64,000 nt of DNA, taken from contig JAFKAC010000123.1 in NCBI GenBank assembly GCA_025766275.1, positions 62,001-126,000 on the forward strand. Direction: 5' to 3'. Positions 28,401-40,951 of this stretch are shown here, piece after piece. Position 1 is the first letter of the stretch. Each line of letters starts with the position of its first letter. The notes beneath the pieces are model-generated. The model was given only the letters and a program-made list of their open reading frames with translations. It had not been told where the DNA came from and did no database searches. The position numbers and the translations under genes were made by a program. This DNA comes from Lactarius indigo (taxonomy: Eukaryota > Basidiomycota > Agaricomycetes > Russulales > Russulaceae).

Positions 28401-30746
28401 TGGGATGATGCACAAGAATCACAAGGACATGAGTCACTTGGATTGTAGAGGAAGGCTAAGACGCAAAGGTCTAGCAAAGGACGGGATTCGCGAGACAGGG
28501 GAAAACACAAAGGCGTCCATGTTAGACAAGTGTAGTATTACACAAGACGTCTAGTCTACCGTACAAGCTAGGTAGACCAGGCTTAAATACAGGACAGGTC
28601 GTATTGTTGCTACAAACAGATGGCACCATCACTTGATTGAGAGACAAAGGGAAAAGCGTAAAGGGAACAAAGTAGAGGCATAATGGGAACAAAGGTGAAT
28701 CACGTGGGGTCGCACGTGAGTGAGAATGAGGCAGAAACTAGCACATGTTAAGCTTTATCAAAGGAGATCGTCGATAAGCAGGGCGCGCAGTAGGAACTGG
28801 GTAATCGTAAAGTCCATGTAGTCATACAGGGCTCGTATAGTATCATGATGGGAAAAGAGATAAGCAAAGAGAAAGACAAGTCCAGAGAAGAGTTCATAAC
28901 AGACCCAGCGAGCAGAGGTCTCCAATGTCAAAGGGCTTTGACAATAGCAAGGAGTTCCAGGTCATAAATGTCGTAATTGCGCTCTGCCTCGCTTAGCATG
29001 GCTGAATAGTATCCTATGGGGTGCTTGTGCCTGTCACCTTTCTTTTGTAAGAGCACCACACCTACCACGAATCCTGACACATCGACCTCCAACTTGAACT
29101 GGTCTTGCAGGTTGGGGTGCGCTAACACCGGTTCTTCTGTAATGAAGTGTTTGAGTATTTTGAATGCTTGGTCTTCATCTTCCATCCATCTCCATTCAGT
29201 GTCTTTTCTTGTTAGGCGGTTTAGCAGTCAGTGCGTGGGTGGCGAAACCTCGGATGAATAGGCGGTAAAAGTTACAAAAACCCAGAAAGGATTGTATGTC
29301 CCTGACCTTGGTTGGCATTGGCCAGTCTTTGATGCCACAAACATTTACTGGGTCCATGCGTGTTACCCCCTTTTCAAGGATTACCCCCAGGTAATCCATC
29401 TGAGGTTGATGGAAGAGGCACTTCTCGAGCTTGAAGTACAGGTCGTGTTCTTGTGCGACACGGAGGATGTCTGTGACTGCCGCGATGTGATCTGCAGAGT
29501 TATGTCCCTCCCATGTGGCGATGCCAATGTCATCCATGTAAACCTGGATGATGGTGCCATGGAGTTTGTGCTTTGCAATGGTATCCCGATAGATGTGATT
29601 CATCATAGTCTGGAATGTTGCTGGTGAGTTAGTAAGTCCGAAGAACATGACTGTTGGCTCAAAGAGCCCGAATTTAGTCTTGAAGGCCGCCTTCTTTTGA
29701 TCACCTTCCCATATGCGAATGTTGTTATAACCCCAGCGAATATCGAGTTTAGTGTATATGTGTGCATTGCTGAGGTCGTAGATGAGGTCCTGAATTAAGG
29801 GGAGCAGGTATTGATTGCATATTGTATGTGAGTTGATGATGCAGTAGTCCTGAACAGGGTGTAGCTTTCCATCCTTCTTTTTAACAAAGAAAAATGATGA
29901 TGCGTACAGGGAGATGGAAGGGCGTAGATATCCCTGCTGTAGCTTTTCGTCTAGAAATTCCTTTAACTTCCCTTCTTCTTCTTGCGTGAGTGGGTATATT
30001 TTGCAGTCTATGGCTGAGGGGGTGTTTGGCTTGAAATCGATGGCATGGTCCCACAGTCTTGCAGGAGGGAAGCGTTGAGAGGCTTCCTCACTAAAGAGCC
30101 GTTGAAAATCTTGATAGATTGCAGGTAACTCCACTGTGTTCTCCTTGGTCTTGGCTTGGATAGCCAGTTCTGTGGATGTGGTTTCTCGTAGGTATACTTC
30201 CTCTTTGTCCATTGCATGGATTATATCCTCTTTTTCGTCATCAGTGAGGGCAGTCGCGATAACAGTATGGTGGTGTAGACTGTCCTGTGTGCTAATCACG
30301 ACCGGCATGATTTCTTCGTATAGGACAGCGTCCCACCAATTAATGGTTGGCTCATATGTGGCTAGCCACGGGTAACCCAGGACAAGTTCTTCACTTCCAA
30401 GGTCTGTGATTAGGAACCTCATGGTCCTGTGATATCCCTTGGCATATATGTCTAGGTTGGTAAAATGAGTGATGGACCCAGCTTTATTTTCCGTATTGTC
30501 TATGTTCCAGATCTTTTGTGGCTGGGGAAGCGGCTATATCCTGATCCCCATTTTCTTTATGAACATTGGATTTATGAAATTGTTGGTGGCCCCGGAATCT
30601 ACCAGGGCCCTTATGTCGGCCATTCAGTAATTCGTGTGAATCGAGACTGGAATGCGAAGAGAACAAAAACGCGTCATGATTACAGAACTACAATTTAAAG
30701 CCCTCACCCAGGCCGATGGGTTTAGGCACTCCAAAAACCCTCTTTC
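25412..30746 (-). pseudogene. B2 pol pseudogene
   Basis: Pieces recognisable by comparison with B1, in coding order: N-terminus, protease remnant and RT (29196-30422, YMDDIGIAT-type RT), RNase H (28928-29185, 27830-28213 region), integrase fragments (27349-27690; 26636-27460 includes the NQWLEQY region, the SH3-like tail and chromodomain YLIKWKGY), and the C-terminal third domain (26162-26566, 25412-25960). The pieces lie in different frames or are separated by stops. The A-like LTR (28315-28901) interrupts RNase H at the AGSP motif. The gag-pol overlap keeps GGGTTTT (30734-30740 on the minus strand). Confidence 0.85.
28315..28901 (-). repeat. A-like solo LTR inside B2
   Basis: 587 bp, related to but diverged from the A2 LTR, with target duplication GACCC (28310-28314 and 28902-28906). 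It interrupts the B2 RNase H coding region. The TTAAATA box and a GTCTAGTCT segment matching the A self-priming region are still visible. Confidence 0.92.
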
Positions 30747-32723
30747 CCCCACAAATCTTGCAATATCAGGTCTTTTACTTCGTCGGGGGTGTTGGCTACT
30801 CCAGTAAGCCATTCCCTGGCCTTTTCTTCTGCTGTTTTGCTTGTTGAAGCGGCTTGCAACTGCGCTGGCAGCATCTCCTGCATGTAATAGTTGGTTTCGG
30901 CAGTCCAGACAGTAGAAGGTCTGGGGTTGGGTTGCCACTGTCATGGTTGCCTAGGATGGGGACAATTTCGTGAGAGATGTCCCAGCACATTACAATTGTA
31001 GCATAGCACTGTCCTTAGGTCCCGTTGGGACCCTCCCCATCCTTGTCCCCTAACCCCCGGTCCTCCTCTTGGTGGGAATGGGGGTAGGTTTGTGTATGGT
31101 GGTTTGTCATAATCAATTTCTTCTGATCCAGCCAGCCGGGCTTTGGCCCTTGTACAGTCAGCGGAAGTGTCCATGGCCCGTGGATTGGCCAGATTTTGTG
31201 GTACTGTCCACCCCACATTACCTGTCTTATTCTGCTTTTTTGGGGGGTCCTTGTAGTTGTCAAGTCTTGTGTGCATGTAGATGTAATTTTTCTGTCTTTG
31301 GAGTACAGCCATCTTCCATTCATCGAATGTCTCAGGTTTGTCAAGGTCGTATGCTCGTTCATACAGCTTCTTGGGTATTCCCACGGTGAAGAGGTCAATG
31401 GTTTGAGGGTTGTTGAGTCGATATCCAGCCTTTCATGCAGCTTCCTTGAATTCATTGATGTATTTGTCAATATCTCCATCGACCATCTTCATCCCTTTTC
31501 TTAAAAGCACTTGAGCTTGCTCTTTCTTGAGCATGTTTACAAACCTCTGATTGAACCCTTCTGCTACTCCGTCCCATAGGGCACATGTACACTGGTCGAC
31601 TCCTCGTTGTATTTGGCAGTTAAGCCACTTGAGATAAGACAGCACCCATTCACTGATGCTGGTTCCTTTGATGTAGGACAGGAAGAGGAGGCTTCATCGA
31701 TAATTGTTCCTCATGATAGGGGCATTGAGGTTCATTCCCCAGTACACATACCATTGTGTGAGGAATGAGTCTACTTTAGTACGATCGCCATTGAATATGG
31801 ATGGTGGCTCGCCTGTTAACTTTTTGTGTCTGTTTCCTCCTGGGACTCCTCCTCCTCTGGGTGGTCTGCCTTCTAGAGGTCCCCCTCCTGGTGTTCTGTC
31901 TCCTGGTGGTCTTCTTGGTACATCTGGAGGCACCCCTCCTCTGTCTCATCAGTATGGAAAGTCATCTCCGGGGGTCCTCCTCTTCCAGGTGGTGGGTCTA
32001 GTGGTATCCTTTGTTGTTCTGCTGATGGTGGGTCTCCTTGGTCGGGTCTGATGGCTCTGAAGATTGCTGTGTTGTCTGCAGTCATTCATACTCCAGTTTC
32101 TGGGTTGATAGGGAGTAGATGCATTTGTGATTCTTGTCTGATGGCTTCGGCTGCTTCTTGTGTGGCCTGTTCCCTTACAGTCATAATTCTTTGGCTGTCA
32201 TGGTGGTAGTTGCCATTTCTGCCGCTGGTGATCATACGTGAATGACTTCTGGTTGGTCAGAGATGTGTAGAGACTCAGCTTGTTGGATAGTGTATTGTTC
32301 TATAGGTCCAACACTTTAAGCCTGGACTTCTTTGCTTTGTTCGTCTCCATTGGTTTCTTCACTAACAGCTTCTCCTGTGGAGTGTTCTTGTATTTGCCCG
32401 TCTATTGGGCCCCAGTCGGTGCGAGAGTTGAGTTCCTGCGCATCGATATCGCACTGATAGTTCCTTTCTGCTGGTCTGACAACGTCCCAGCGGTGATCTA
32501 TGGGGTTCCACGTAACTTCTATCCAACACAAGTGGTCGAAATTGAACTCAATGGGTCTGAACCTCATGGGTCCATTAAACTCTACGAAGTATCCTGTTTC
32601 GTCTCCTCGGTCTCTCCAACGGGCAGCTCCTAGGAATCAGGTTGGTACGTTGTGATCTCCTCTTCGTTCTAGGTAGTATGGGCAAAAGTTCATCCACTGT
32701 TCGCAAGTATTGATGGTTGCCAC
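30734..32723 (-). pseudogene. B2 gag pseudogene
   Basis: Recognisable parts: an N-terminal Gag domain (32316-32567 and flanking, FRPIEFNF and NPIDHRWD motifs) beginning at GTG 32721-32723, a Pro/Gly-rich linker (31694-31933), capsid (31433-31645, 30941-31384) and a CYNCNVLGHLSRNC knuckle near 30970. Several stops and frame changes separate them. GTG-GC lies 6 nt after the primer-binding site. Confidence 0.8.
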
Positions 32724-32729
32724 AATGAT

Positions 32730-32740
32730 ATCTTGGTCTT
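32730..32740 (-). promoter_or_regulatory. B2 primer-binding site
   Basis: AAGACCAAGAT two bases inside the 5' LTR. The complementary LTR segment (32939-32949) has one mismatch and lies 34 nt from a TTAAATA box (32977-32983). Confidence 0.7.
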
Positions 32741-32742
32741 AA

Positions 32743-33188
32743 TGTAACGCCATCACAATGTTAGCTCGACTTGAGCTCCTGGACGAGGCAATTTTACTTA
32801 GCTAAGCACGTCAAGGATGTATGGCACAAAGGTGATCCTAGATGTTCGAAGACACTAGGCAATAATCCATACTCTCCTTATAACAAGAGAGAGACTTGAG
32901 TCGAAAGTGAGATGAAACAAGAGAAGTGACAATTGAAGAAGACTAAGATGGCGTGTCTTGGTCTTCATATGCTAGGTTAAATACAAGAAGAGCAGGCTTT
33001 CAAGCGCTGCTATGAGTCACCATAGATTGCGTCCAACGTATCATGTAAGTACCACAATCCTAATACTACTACTACCTGTACTAGGATTGAGTCACATTGT
33101 ATCACCTACCTCCTATTGTAAACCCCAAGTCCATGACTAATCTACCTTACAGCCGTAGTCACAACCGGTACAGTAAGGAAATGTAACA
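32743..33188 (-). repeat. B2 5' LTR
   Basis: 446 bp, TGTAACGCC...ATGTAACA on the plus strand. The right side meets Plavaka coding sequence. No target duplication can be checked because the partner LTR end is lost. Confidence 0.88.
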
Positions 33189-33816
33189 ACAACACCGAGA
33201 ATGATGTAAGATACGTCTTTATGTTCTTGGCTGGTGAGCTTCGAAAGCCATGTAATGCCTTTGTGAAAGTGTCAGGCATTGTGATTTGGGGGTAGGCAGC
33301 TGCAGCATGCATTGATCTCCTCAGATCCAAGTGCCGCAAGCCAGTGGACCAAATGCTTTAGGACGCCTTGATGAAGCTGATGCAATATATCTGGGGTGAT
33401 CAAAAGAAATGTATTGGTGAATGGGAGACGCTCCCAAAATGGATGGTATGTTGGCTTGAGGCCCACTTCATGACATGCTGCATTAAAAATTGTCAGATCA
33501 CCATCCAACAATGAAAATATGTTAGCTACAGCAGAGAGGTTGCGCAATGGGAACACTGTGTTGTCTCTGAGTTTGGCATGCAGGACAATACACTTGGGGC
33601 ATCTTCCATTATAGGTGCAAGCGACAAGTGCTTGTTTGGGGTAGTCACCAATAAATGTCGCAAAAATTGGATGACAGCAGTACCATATCCCATCACCAGT
33701 GGCCATTGCAATACCAGTCATGCCATAGGATTCAATTGGTGAGAGACATTTGCACATGCATGAATGGAAGAGGTTAGCAAGTGCACAGTGGTGTGCAGCC
33801 TTGTTGCTGATATGGT

Positions 33817-36800
33817 TAGTGATTTGCAGGCTCAGCTTGGCCTGAAAGCTGGGTAAATGGCCCAGCTTTTGGTGGCCCATGGCCTCATGTTGTGGAGGCC
33901 AGGGCCTTCACCTATGGCCTCCAAGGGCTTTGGCCTGATACGGCCTGCAAGCCACAGCCTTATATGTTGTTGGCTTGTAGGGCTTACAAGCCACGGCCCA
34001 TATGTTAGAACAAGAACAAGCCATTTTAACACTTGAGTCACACAACATGCAACTGAACAATGGATACTAGGCTACTCTAAAACTGTGAGCCAGACAAGTC
34101 TACCACTTCTGTATCATTTCCACTGGCATTCGCAACATTGTCATCTTCATCAGAGGCCCCTTCCACCAAAAGGTCATTGCCTGCATCTACAACCTCAATC
34201 ACCGTGCTATTTTGGTTTGTAGTTTCTTCATCGGTGTGGTCAAGTGCTTCTTCCTCCTCAGCAATGCTCAGGACCTCCCTCACCATGAGATCCTGGCTGA
34301 TAAGCCACTTGAGGCACTGTAAAGCCCTCACAATGTCGGCATCAAGGTGGTTGCGCCGCTTCGATATTGTGATGCCAGCTGCTGAGAAGGCCCTTTCACT
34401 TGACACAGACAACGCCATAACTGCAAGGTAGTCACGAGCGAGCGACTGCCATGTTGGGTAATGGCTTCCATACAACTAGAGTAAACATATCATGAGATCA
34501 GTCAAGAAGTAAAAGCATGATATGCACCCCCCACCAACGGACAATCCCAACGTCCTCTGGCACGACCTCACAAGTGTTGAGATAGAGCTTCCATTCTTCT
34601 AGGGAGCTGTTGGCTGTGTTGGTGAATTGTTGATGGCCTTCATCATCGGATGATGAGTCCATGTCTGTGTCATCAATGTTCTGGCGTCCAGGTTTGGGGG
34701 CCATCTTGCGAACACTTGCAACTTGCAGCTGTTTGTTTTTGTTCTTCTCATTATAACGTGCAAGGAACTTGATAATTGTGTCAGTAATGAGTAAGAACTT
34801 GAACAGATAGACAGCGATTGGCTTACGCGTTTACGGACAAGTTCTTCAACCTCTTTGACAAGGTAAGCTGGCCAGTGCTTCACAAAATGCCCCATCTTCT
34901 TCTTGGGGTTGAGGACTGCGCCGCAATACTCTGATCAGTGCACAAGCATGAAGGTAATAAGTTCTTACCCATAGCCATGATATGGGCATCAGACAGAGCA
35001 GAGCGCTGGTAATATTCATTGAGCTTCCACATTCCTGCGTCAAGAGCTGGTGCCAGGAACACATAACAGGGTTTACTTGAGGCTTTATCCCATGCTGTGT
35101 GCATCTTCTCCTGTGCTGGGAGTGCGTTTTGAAGGGTCAGTATTGAGGAAGATGAGAATGCTTGCTGGGCATCGCTTGCATGCTGGATAAAGGCAGTGCA
35201 TCAGTAGTATTCAAGCACAGTAGTGTACTTCCGAGAGTCTTACCTGGAGAGCATTACAGAATAACCGCACGCGTTTCCATTCTTCATTATTCAGAGCGAG
35301 CGCCATTACCTTTTGCTGCTTGTCCAGGGTGTCTTCTTTGAGCCCAAGTTCCAAAACAAATTCTTTGATTGCCTGCACGACAGCACAACAAGTATTGAGA
35401 ACATTACAAAAAGGAATAGGATGTGTACTTACATCACGTCGTGACTCAGCGTGAGTGAGCATGACATATGTTGAAGTCCACCATACCTTCATGTCGAGGA
35501 GGAGCTGAACAGGTTGGAGATTGCGATGGTATTAGATGGCCATGAATGCTCCTTTGTGTTGGGCCGAGGAGCGGGCCTACATCCTCTCATGTTAGATGAG
35601 AGAATCAGATACAAAATGGACATACCTTCACACAGATAGCACGGATGATGCCAACTTCATCATGCTCAGCTGCTCCTACATCCTCTGGAAGGTCGTTGTC
35701 ATCTGCACTCCCATCATAGAATTTTGACTTGCTGCATGTTGTTATCAGTGCTTGCGTTGCCAAGTTGATAATGTGCGCGAGACATCTGCATGAGCCAGCA
35801 TAAGAAAGGGTAGTAGGACCAACATATGAGTGGTACATACCTAATGTGTCGCCGTTTGATGTTGAAAGAGGATCTGGTCTTGTGTTGGTAACAGTCCACA
35901 AATTCTTGAAGCATAGTTTCATTGTTCTTTGCGTTGTCGCAGGTGATGTGTCCGACCTAGAGAATTGAGTTGTGGTTGTACAACTCACAAGTTACCAACC
36001 TTACCTTGTGTACAATCCAGAGACAGTCGCACACTTTATATAGTGCTTGGCCAAGTCATTTGCTGTTGTGGGCTGTGTTCATTTGAACAAACCCGAGTAA
36101 AGCTTGCTCAACTGTCCACTCCCCAGGTCCGCGCTCTTCAATCCAGTGGCCAGTGACAGCAAAGTAGGCATCACAATTGCTGGCTTGCCATGTGTCACAC
36201 GTCAGACTGACTTCGCCGCTGACGGTGGGACCCTAATAAGTGAATGTGATATAATATCAGCTGAAAGTAATCAAAAAAACGAAAGGAAAAAAAAAAAAAC
36301 ATTAAGGCGATCCCGTAACAAGCACAGTTGTTACTTAAACATCTTGATAATGCGCCCTCGTGACTGCTTGGGTGAGGGAAGTCAAATACTGGTGTTCTGG
36401 GGAGCTTGGGATGTGATGTCAAGCATTTTCTTGAACGCGGCATTATTGAATGCCAAAATTGGCTATAATGCTCACGCACATTAGTACAGGATGCTTGGAG
36501 AAATAGAGGTATAAAGTACATACCTGATTTGTTTGGATAAGCCACTCAAGGGCAGCGGTCTCGAGAGCCTTGCTGCTAAACGGGATTGGCCTTGCACCTG
36601 GGTCTTCGGGGCCAAAATACTCTGTGACTGATGGTTCCTTGTCAACGCACTTGCGCTGCTTGGAATCCAAAGGTAGCATAGAGTCAAACTTGTTTGTGTT
36701 GCACCATTTTCGATAGCATGTCTAAGATATGAATGTGGGATTAATAAAAGTGATCCCAATGTGATGAATGCATCACAAGACATACCATGTACAGAGCTGC

Positions 36801-37818
36801 TGCATGACAGCGAAGGGTGGAATGTTTGCCTATCAGGACTTTATCCTGCTTGGGGCATCCTAGACCCTGCCTATGAAACGTGATAAGAAAGCACCAAAGC
36901 GAACCAAAAAAAAAAAAGGTCACTTACATGCACAGGTTACACCGCATACATTCCTTGTTTTGACCCGGTACACGGGGTACTGCAGTGAAAAAGGCCTTGA
37001 TGTCGGCTGTTGGGTCAGTCCTGTTCAGCTGTTCATTTTGCAGATTGTCGACATTGTCAATCTCAATAATTGAAACGTCAGTTTGCAGCCCTGTTGAGAG
37101 TTGCCTGGGGGTCTTCTTTGGCTTCTTTGCTTTGGGGAGATCTGCAGCAACGTCAGCATCGTCATCTGTGTCAAGTGTGCTGTGTGACAAAAGCTGGCCA
37201 GGTCGCTTAGTTGAAGTCCGAGTTGGCACTGGACCAGGGCCTGGGGATGACGACTCCACATCAAAATCTGTGGGTGTTGTTGACACAAATGGCTCAGGGA
37301 CAGCCTGGACCGGTGAAGAGAGTTGAGGCATGGAAGCCGAGCCCATAGATGCAACAGCGACAGCCCTGCAATGTGAAGTCAGCTCTAAGTTACCTGCATT
37401 TTTGGCACTCAATTTTGCTGTGGGCAGTATTTTGTGGGTACTAGCTGGTTGGAAAGACATGGCCTATGGGGGTAAAAAAATAGACTTGAAGAGGCTTGAT
37501 TTTTGTACAGGAATACAGCATGGTAGCGACTTCAGATGAGTTGAGTTGCATAGTCAGTAGCTGCAGATCATGGCCGCTTGAATCCATGCACACGCGTATC
37601 AGACCAGGAATTTGCTGGCAAGGAACACTGTTGATGTAACGTTGATGGCACGGCCCTGCAAACCAGAGCCTGGGCCACGGGCCGTGCAAGTGGCCCACCT
37701 AATTTGCAGCCTGAGCCTCGAGCCCCTTTGGGCTGCCTCTGCAGCCAAGGCCCAGCCCATCTTATGTTGGCTGGCTTAGGCTGGCTTCAGGCCTATGGGC
37801 CGGGCTGGGAAATCACTA
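33817..37818 (-). mobile_element. hAT DNA transposon, complete ends
   Basis: 4002 bp. The ends are inverted repeats starting TAGTGATTT (left 33817; right end AAATCACTA to 37818) with further GGCC-rich subterminal similarity. An 8-bp target duplication, GATATGGT, flanks it (33809-33816 and 37819-37826), as expected for hAT. It contains one transposase gene on the minus strand. Confidence 0.93.
34077..37460 (-). pseudogene. hAT transposase, BED finger to dimerisation domain, multi-exon
   Basis: Starts at ATG 37460 with a Ser/Pro-rich N-terminus and nuclear-type basic motifs (KAKKPKK). A BED-type zinc finger is split by an intron (MRCNLC in the first exon, H...H in the second, about 36783-36850). 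Central exons include EWLIQTNQ (about 36540), a catalytic-region exon near 36100-36240, and HITCDNAKNNETMLQEFVDC-like sequence near 35870-35960. The C-terminal exon (34077-34475) is the hAT dimerisation domain (SLARDYLAVMALSVSSERAFS). Introns are short GT-AG. At least one in-frame TGA (near 36384, SI*LPSPKQS) suggests inactivation. Exon borders are approximate. Confidence 0.8.
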
Positions 37819-38145
37819 GATATGGTCAAGTCGAGTTGTTGGAATGTAACCTATCAGAACTTGTGTGTGTTGGGTTGGTTTACAGTGGATGTCTTTAGGG
37901 ATGTTGCCAATTGACAAGTATATGGGGTAGGCGCTCTTAGATCAAAAAAGCATAAGTTGTGTCTTGTCTGATGAGATGATAACTGGTATAACTGTTGCAC
38001 CAGGTCTACGTAACTCCAGGGATCGCTGAAAACCATGTAAGTACGCGATATGTGCATGGGATGCTACCCATACATACCTGCACTGACCATGTCATGGTTC
38101 CAGTGGACTGTTGTGACTTTGGCATTTGTGGGTTCGAGGCTACGG

Positions 38146-38423
38146 TGTTAAGGTAGCAAAGGATGTTTACTTGGCAGACTCAGAGAGTTTGCAAGTGAAA
38201 GGAAACAGCTAGATTCAATGGACTAAGAGTAGACAAGCAACTACTACAACTATGCTGAGGTTTATATATCATACAGACTGGGATTTTCATGGCTATTTTC
38301 TGTATGTTTACAAAGCTCCTTTTGAGCTGGCAGAATTGATCACTACGTGGCAGAAAACAGAGATGTGCTGTCAATCAATCGTTATACGTGGCCGTTGTGA
38401 CCATGATGTCACAGATCATGACA
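38146..38423 (-). repeat. Probable 3' LTR of gypsy J
   Basis: Right end CATGACA followed by TAACCCCCGTCTAG, i.e. a polypurine tract on the minus strand like that of A2. A TATATAA box is near 38261-38267. The left end (TGTTAAGG at 38146) is inferred from the TG...CA rule and is uncertain. Confidence 0.5.
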
Positions 38424-39740
38424 TAACCCCCGTCTAGGCATGATCGCCTTGATCACATTTGTTGAGTGCACACGAGAAGTCATAGTTGTGTTGAAAGATG
38501 TAGTGCTGGGGTCGTTCATACGGTGTGCCATGGCGCTGAGCACGCAGACATCAAGTGGCCTGCATTGATCGTTCACGGTCAACTGTGCATCCTAAGACTG
38601 CCAGCCATGGGCAGTAGGTTCAGGTGTGCGTGTGAGTGGTGGAAACATGGCAGACACATCGTTTGGCACATTTCTGATGGGGTGCACGGCATTCAAACAA
38701 GAGGTGTTCATTGGAGTAGCACCAGCTACATTCAGGGAGTCCGTGATGGTTGTGGCGTGAGGCTCACCGGTCCTCGTCACACTGTACCACTTCACCAGGT
38801 TCACATTGTGCTACCTCTCCAGCAGGGGATGCCTCGTTGTGTAGTGTGGGGAATTGGGTGTGCTGAGTGACCTGTACCGCCTGTGAGTAAGTTTGTAAAG
38901 GTTGTCAAGGGGGTACTGGGAGGGCAAGTTCAGATCCAATTATTGGCACACGGTGGTGGTCCAATCGATGGTCCATGTTGTTCATGTGTACGGTGGCAAA
39001 GGGCAATGTAGAGGGTAGAGGGTCTGGAAGGTACGGTAGCAGGCGTGCTGCAATTTTGGCGTCAGCGATGCATGTATCAATTTCATCAGCCTTGGTGCTC
39101 CATTTGGCCCAGGCACACTCTGTTTTACACATGTGCTGTATGAGGTGGTCTTGGCGGTTCATAATTAGTATATTTCGGCACTTGCTCCTGGGTCTGCCAG
39201 CGTGTACAAGGCTTGGTCAATATCCCGTCAGGCCACATGGTCAGGGCGAAAGATATCGCAATAGGCACTAGGGTTTATGACTTCTTGCGGTTCCATACAT
39301 GGCAGGGCATACAGTGGTCCATAGTACACCGGTTTGCCTTGTCCCTCTGTGGCAACCACAATTGGCTGGTCATGCTGATCTATGAGAAACTGTAAGTACA
39401 GGGCATTGCGTTGTGTTCCATCTGAGAAGGGTATTTCCATCTGATAGTTGTTAGTGGGTAAAATGACCTTCCAGTCTCCAGCGGGCAGTGTTATGGGGGC
39501 TAACAGGGGAGTTGGTTGTCTAACCCCTTGTGGGTTAGCTGGCTGTGGCGGTAGTGGGTGACTGATTACAGGTGTCATTAAAGGTGTTGAGACCAGTGGT
39601 GGTGGTAAGGTGAGTTCAGGTGACTGAGGTCCTTCCCAGAGTTCGTCCTCCTGTTCTTGTTGAGCGATCTGCTTGAGCACTTCTCATATGAGTCGTTGCC
39701 GGTGGTTGGTACGTGCCTGAGAGTGTCAATGGTGGAGTCC
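38424..39740 (-). pseudogene. Third-ORF remnant of gypsy element J
   Basis: The frame at 39228-39680 contains a Pro-rich segment, then IPFSDGTQRNALYLQFLI and a YYGPLYALP motif. This is the same small domain as in the third ORFs of A and E and the Pol extension of B1. Fragments at 38905-39162 and 38592-38804 continue a decayed C-terminal region. A TGA breaks the frame at RLI*EVLKQ. A copia LTR separates this piece from its upstream sequence (40351-40422). Confidence 0.6.
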
Positions 39741-40345
39741 TGATGAACAGCAAGGACAGACCTGTACTCACAGTGACAAGGGAGACTGTGGTGAGATACA
39801 AGTGGCAACTGGATAGCAGCAGAGGGAGGTCTTAGCAGGTGAAGCAAGATGGTGTCTGGCACACAAACAGTGAGAACTGATGATTATACATAGGAAAGGA
39901 GGGAGCTTACCTGGCACACAAACAGTGAGAACTGATGTGGACCAGGAGCGTACATGGTACTCTACTTATACACTTTCTGGGAGTGACACTTATACAAGGG
40001 ATGTAACACAAGTCACGTACTACAAGGCAGTTATTGTTCTACAAACAGACAAAGGAGTGGACATTCTGAGAACAAGGACAGAAAGAACAAGGAGAGTCCA
40101 GAAGTAAGTGATATCATAATAAGGATAGAGCGAAAGAAGAACAAAGAAAGATACAAGAACGCGTAGTACAATGAACAGTCTGGATAAGTCCATATGATGT
40201 CACTGTACATGATGTCATAGATAAAGAAGTCCAAGATTGTACAGATCAAATCTAATCTAAAGCGGTCCTAATTAATCTACAGCAGTCCGTATCTGTAAGT
40301 CCGGTCCGTATGAGCTGCTAAGTGCGCAAGGGTCACTTATCAACA
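39741..40345 (-). repeat. Copia solo LTR
   Basis: 605 bp, reverse orientation (TGATGAACAG...TTATCAACA), with target duplication AGTCC at 39736-39740 and 40346-40350. It keeps the duplicated 27-mer unit with the GTAAGC donor-like motif. Confidence 0.94.
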
Positions 40346-40422
40346 AGTCCCTGAGTAGTGATGTATGTGCTGAGTCCCCACATATCCTCACACGAGTGAG
40401 GCGAGTTAAGCAAGGTGTTGTA

Positions 40423-40931
40423 TGTTACGGTACGAACTTGATGACACACTACACATGACTCATGACCGGTTATGAGTAAGGTCCGATACTGATATTACTC
40501 ATGGACTCTTACATCGTATCAGTCAGCATGGTAGTTCACATGTGATTGTGACTCATGTATGACTCATTCCTAGGATAGCTGTACTAGGGTTCGAGCTAGT
40601 TACACTATTGGTTAGTTACTATTCAAGCGGTGCTTTAAAGCCCGCGTGTACCTGTATAAGTAGTCGTCTTAGAAGACCAAGAGTCCCCATCTTGGTCTTC
40701 TTCAATCCACCACTTGATTCGTCTATTGTCTGCCTTAGTCTCGGACTAAGTGTGCTTCCAACTACTACCCACCAAGGGGTAGTCTTCTTCTACCTTCTGC
40801 TGCAGTGTGTGCCATAAGAGCCCCTGTTCAGCCTGTGTTGGGTTGACACATGATCCCCATTCGCCCTCTTCCGCTAAGTTGATTACACCTATCCTCGGTC
40901 CAAGTCAGGCTGACACCGGTGGAGTGTAACA
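40423..40931 (+). repeat. D 5' LTR with predicted promoter
   Basis: 509 bp from TGTTACGG to GTGTAACA. TATAAG box at 40655-40660. The predicted transcript start is 40689 (ATCTTGGTCTT), 34 nt from the first T of the box. A hairpin is formed with the AAGACCAAGA just upstream. The left end is inferred. Confidence 0.75.
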
Positions 40932-40933
40932 TT

Positions 40934-40944
40934 AAGACCAAGAT
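40934..40944 (+). promoter_or_regulatory. D primer-binding site
   Basis: AAGACCAAGAT, two bases after the LTR, is the exact complement of 40689-40699 in the LTR. The Gag GTG (40952-40954) follows 7 nt later. Confidence 0.78.
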
Positions 40945-40951
40945 CCTCATC

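Larger units (their letters stand above)
25272..33188 (-). mobile_element. Decayed Ty3/gypsy element B2
   Basis: Minus-strand relative of B1 at the right end of the window. It has a 3' LTR remnant (25272-25381), a polypurine tract (GGGGGTGA), pol and gag pieces, a primer-binding site (32730-32740) and a 5' LTR (32743-33188). Many stops and frameshifts break it. An A-like solo LTR sits in its RNase H region. Its right LTR abuts, and probably truncated, a Plavaka transposase. Confidence 0.9.
33189..38120 (-). pseudogene. Plavaka-type (CACTA superfamily) transposase pseudogene, split by hAT
   Basis: Coding order on the minus strand: an exon after an intron ending near 38034, with SSDKTQLM and YPIYLSIGNIPKD (about 37850-38020). 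The hAT insertion follows. Then come NLFHSCM, IFATFIGDYPKQ, CPKC, ITPDILHQLHQGVLKHL and LPPNHN (33272-33808), and the HKGITWLS region to 33189. These motifs are typical of fungal Plavaka transposases. Removing the hAT and one GATATGGT copy restores a continuous reading frame across the insertion. In-frame TGA codons stand where relatives have Arg (FRSKSAYP-like and NARHFHKG-like). The C-terminus is lost at the B2 LTR. Confidence 0.82.
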
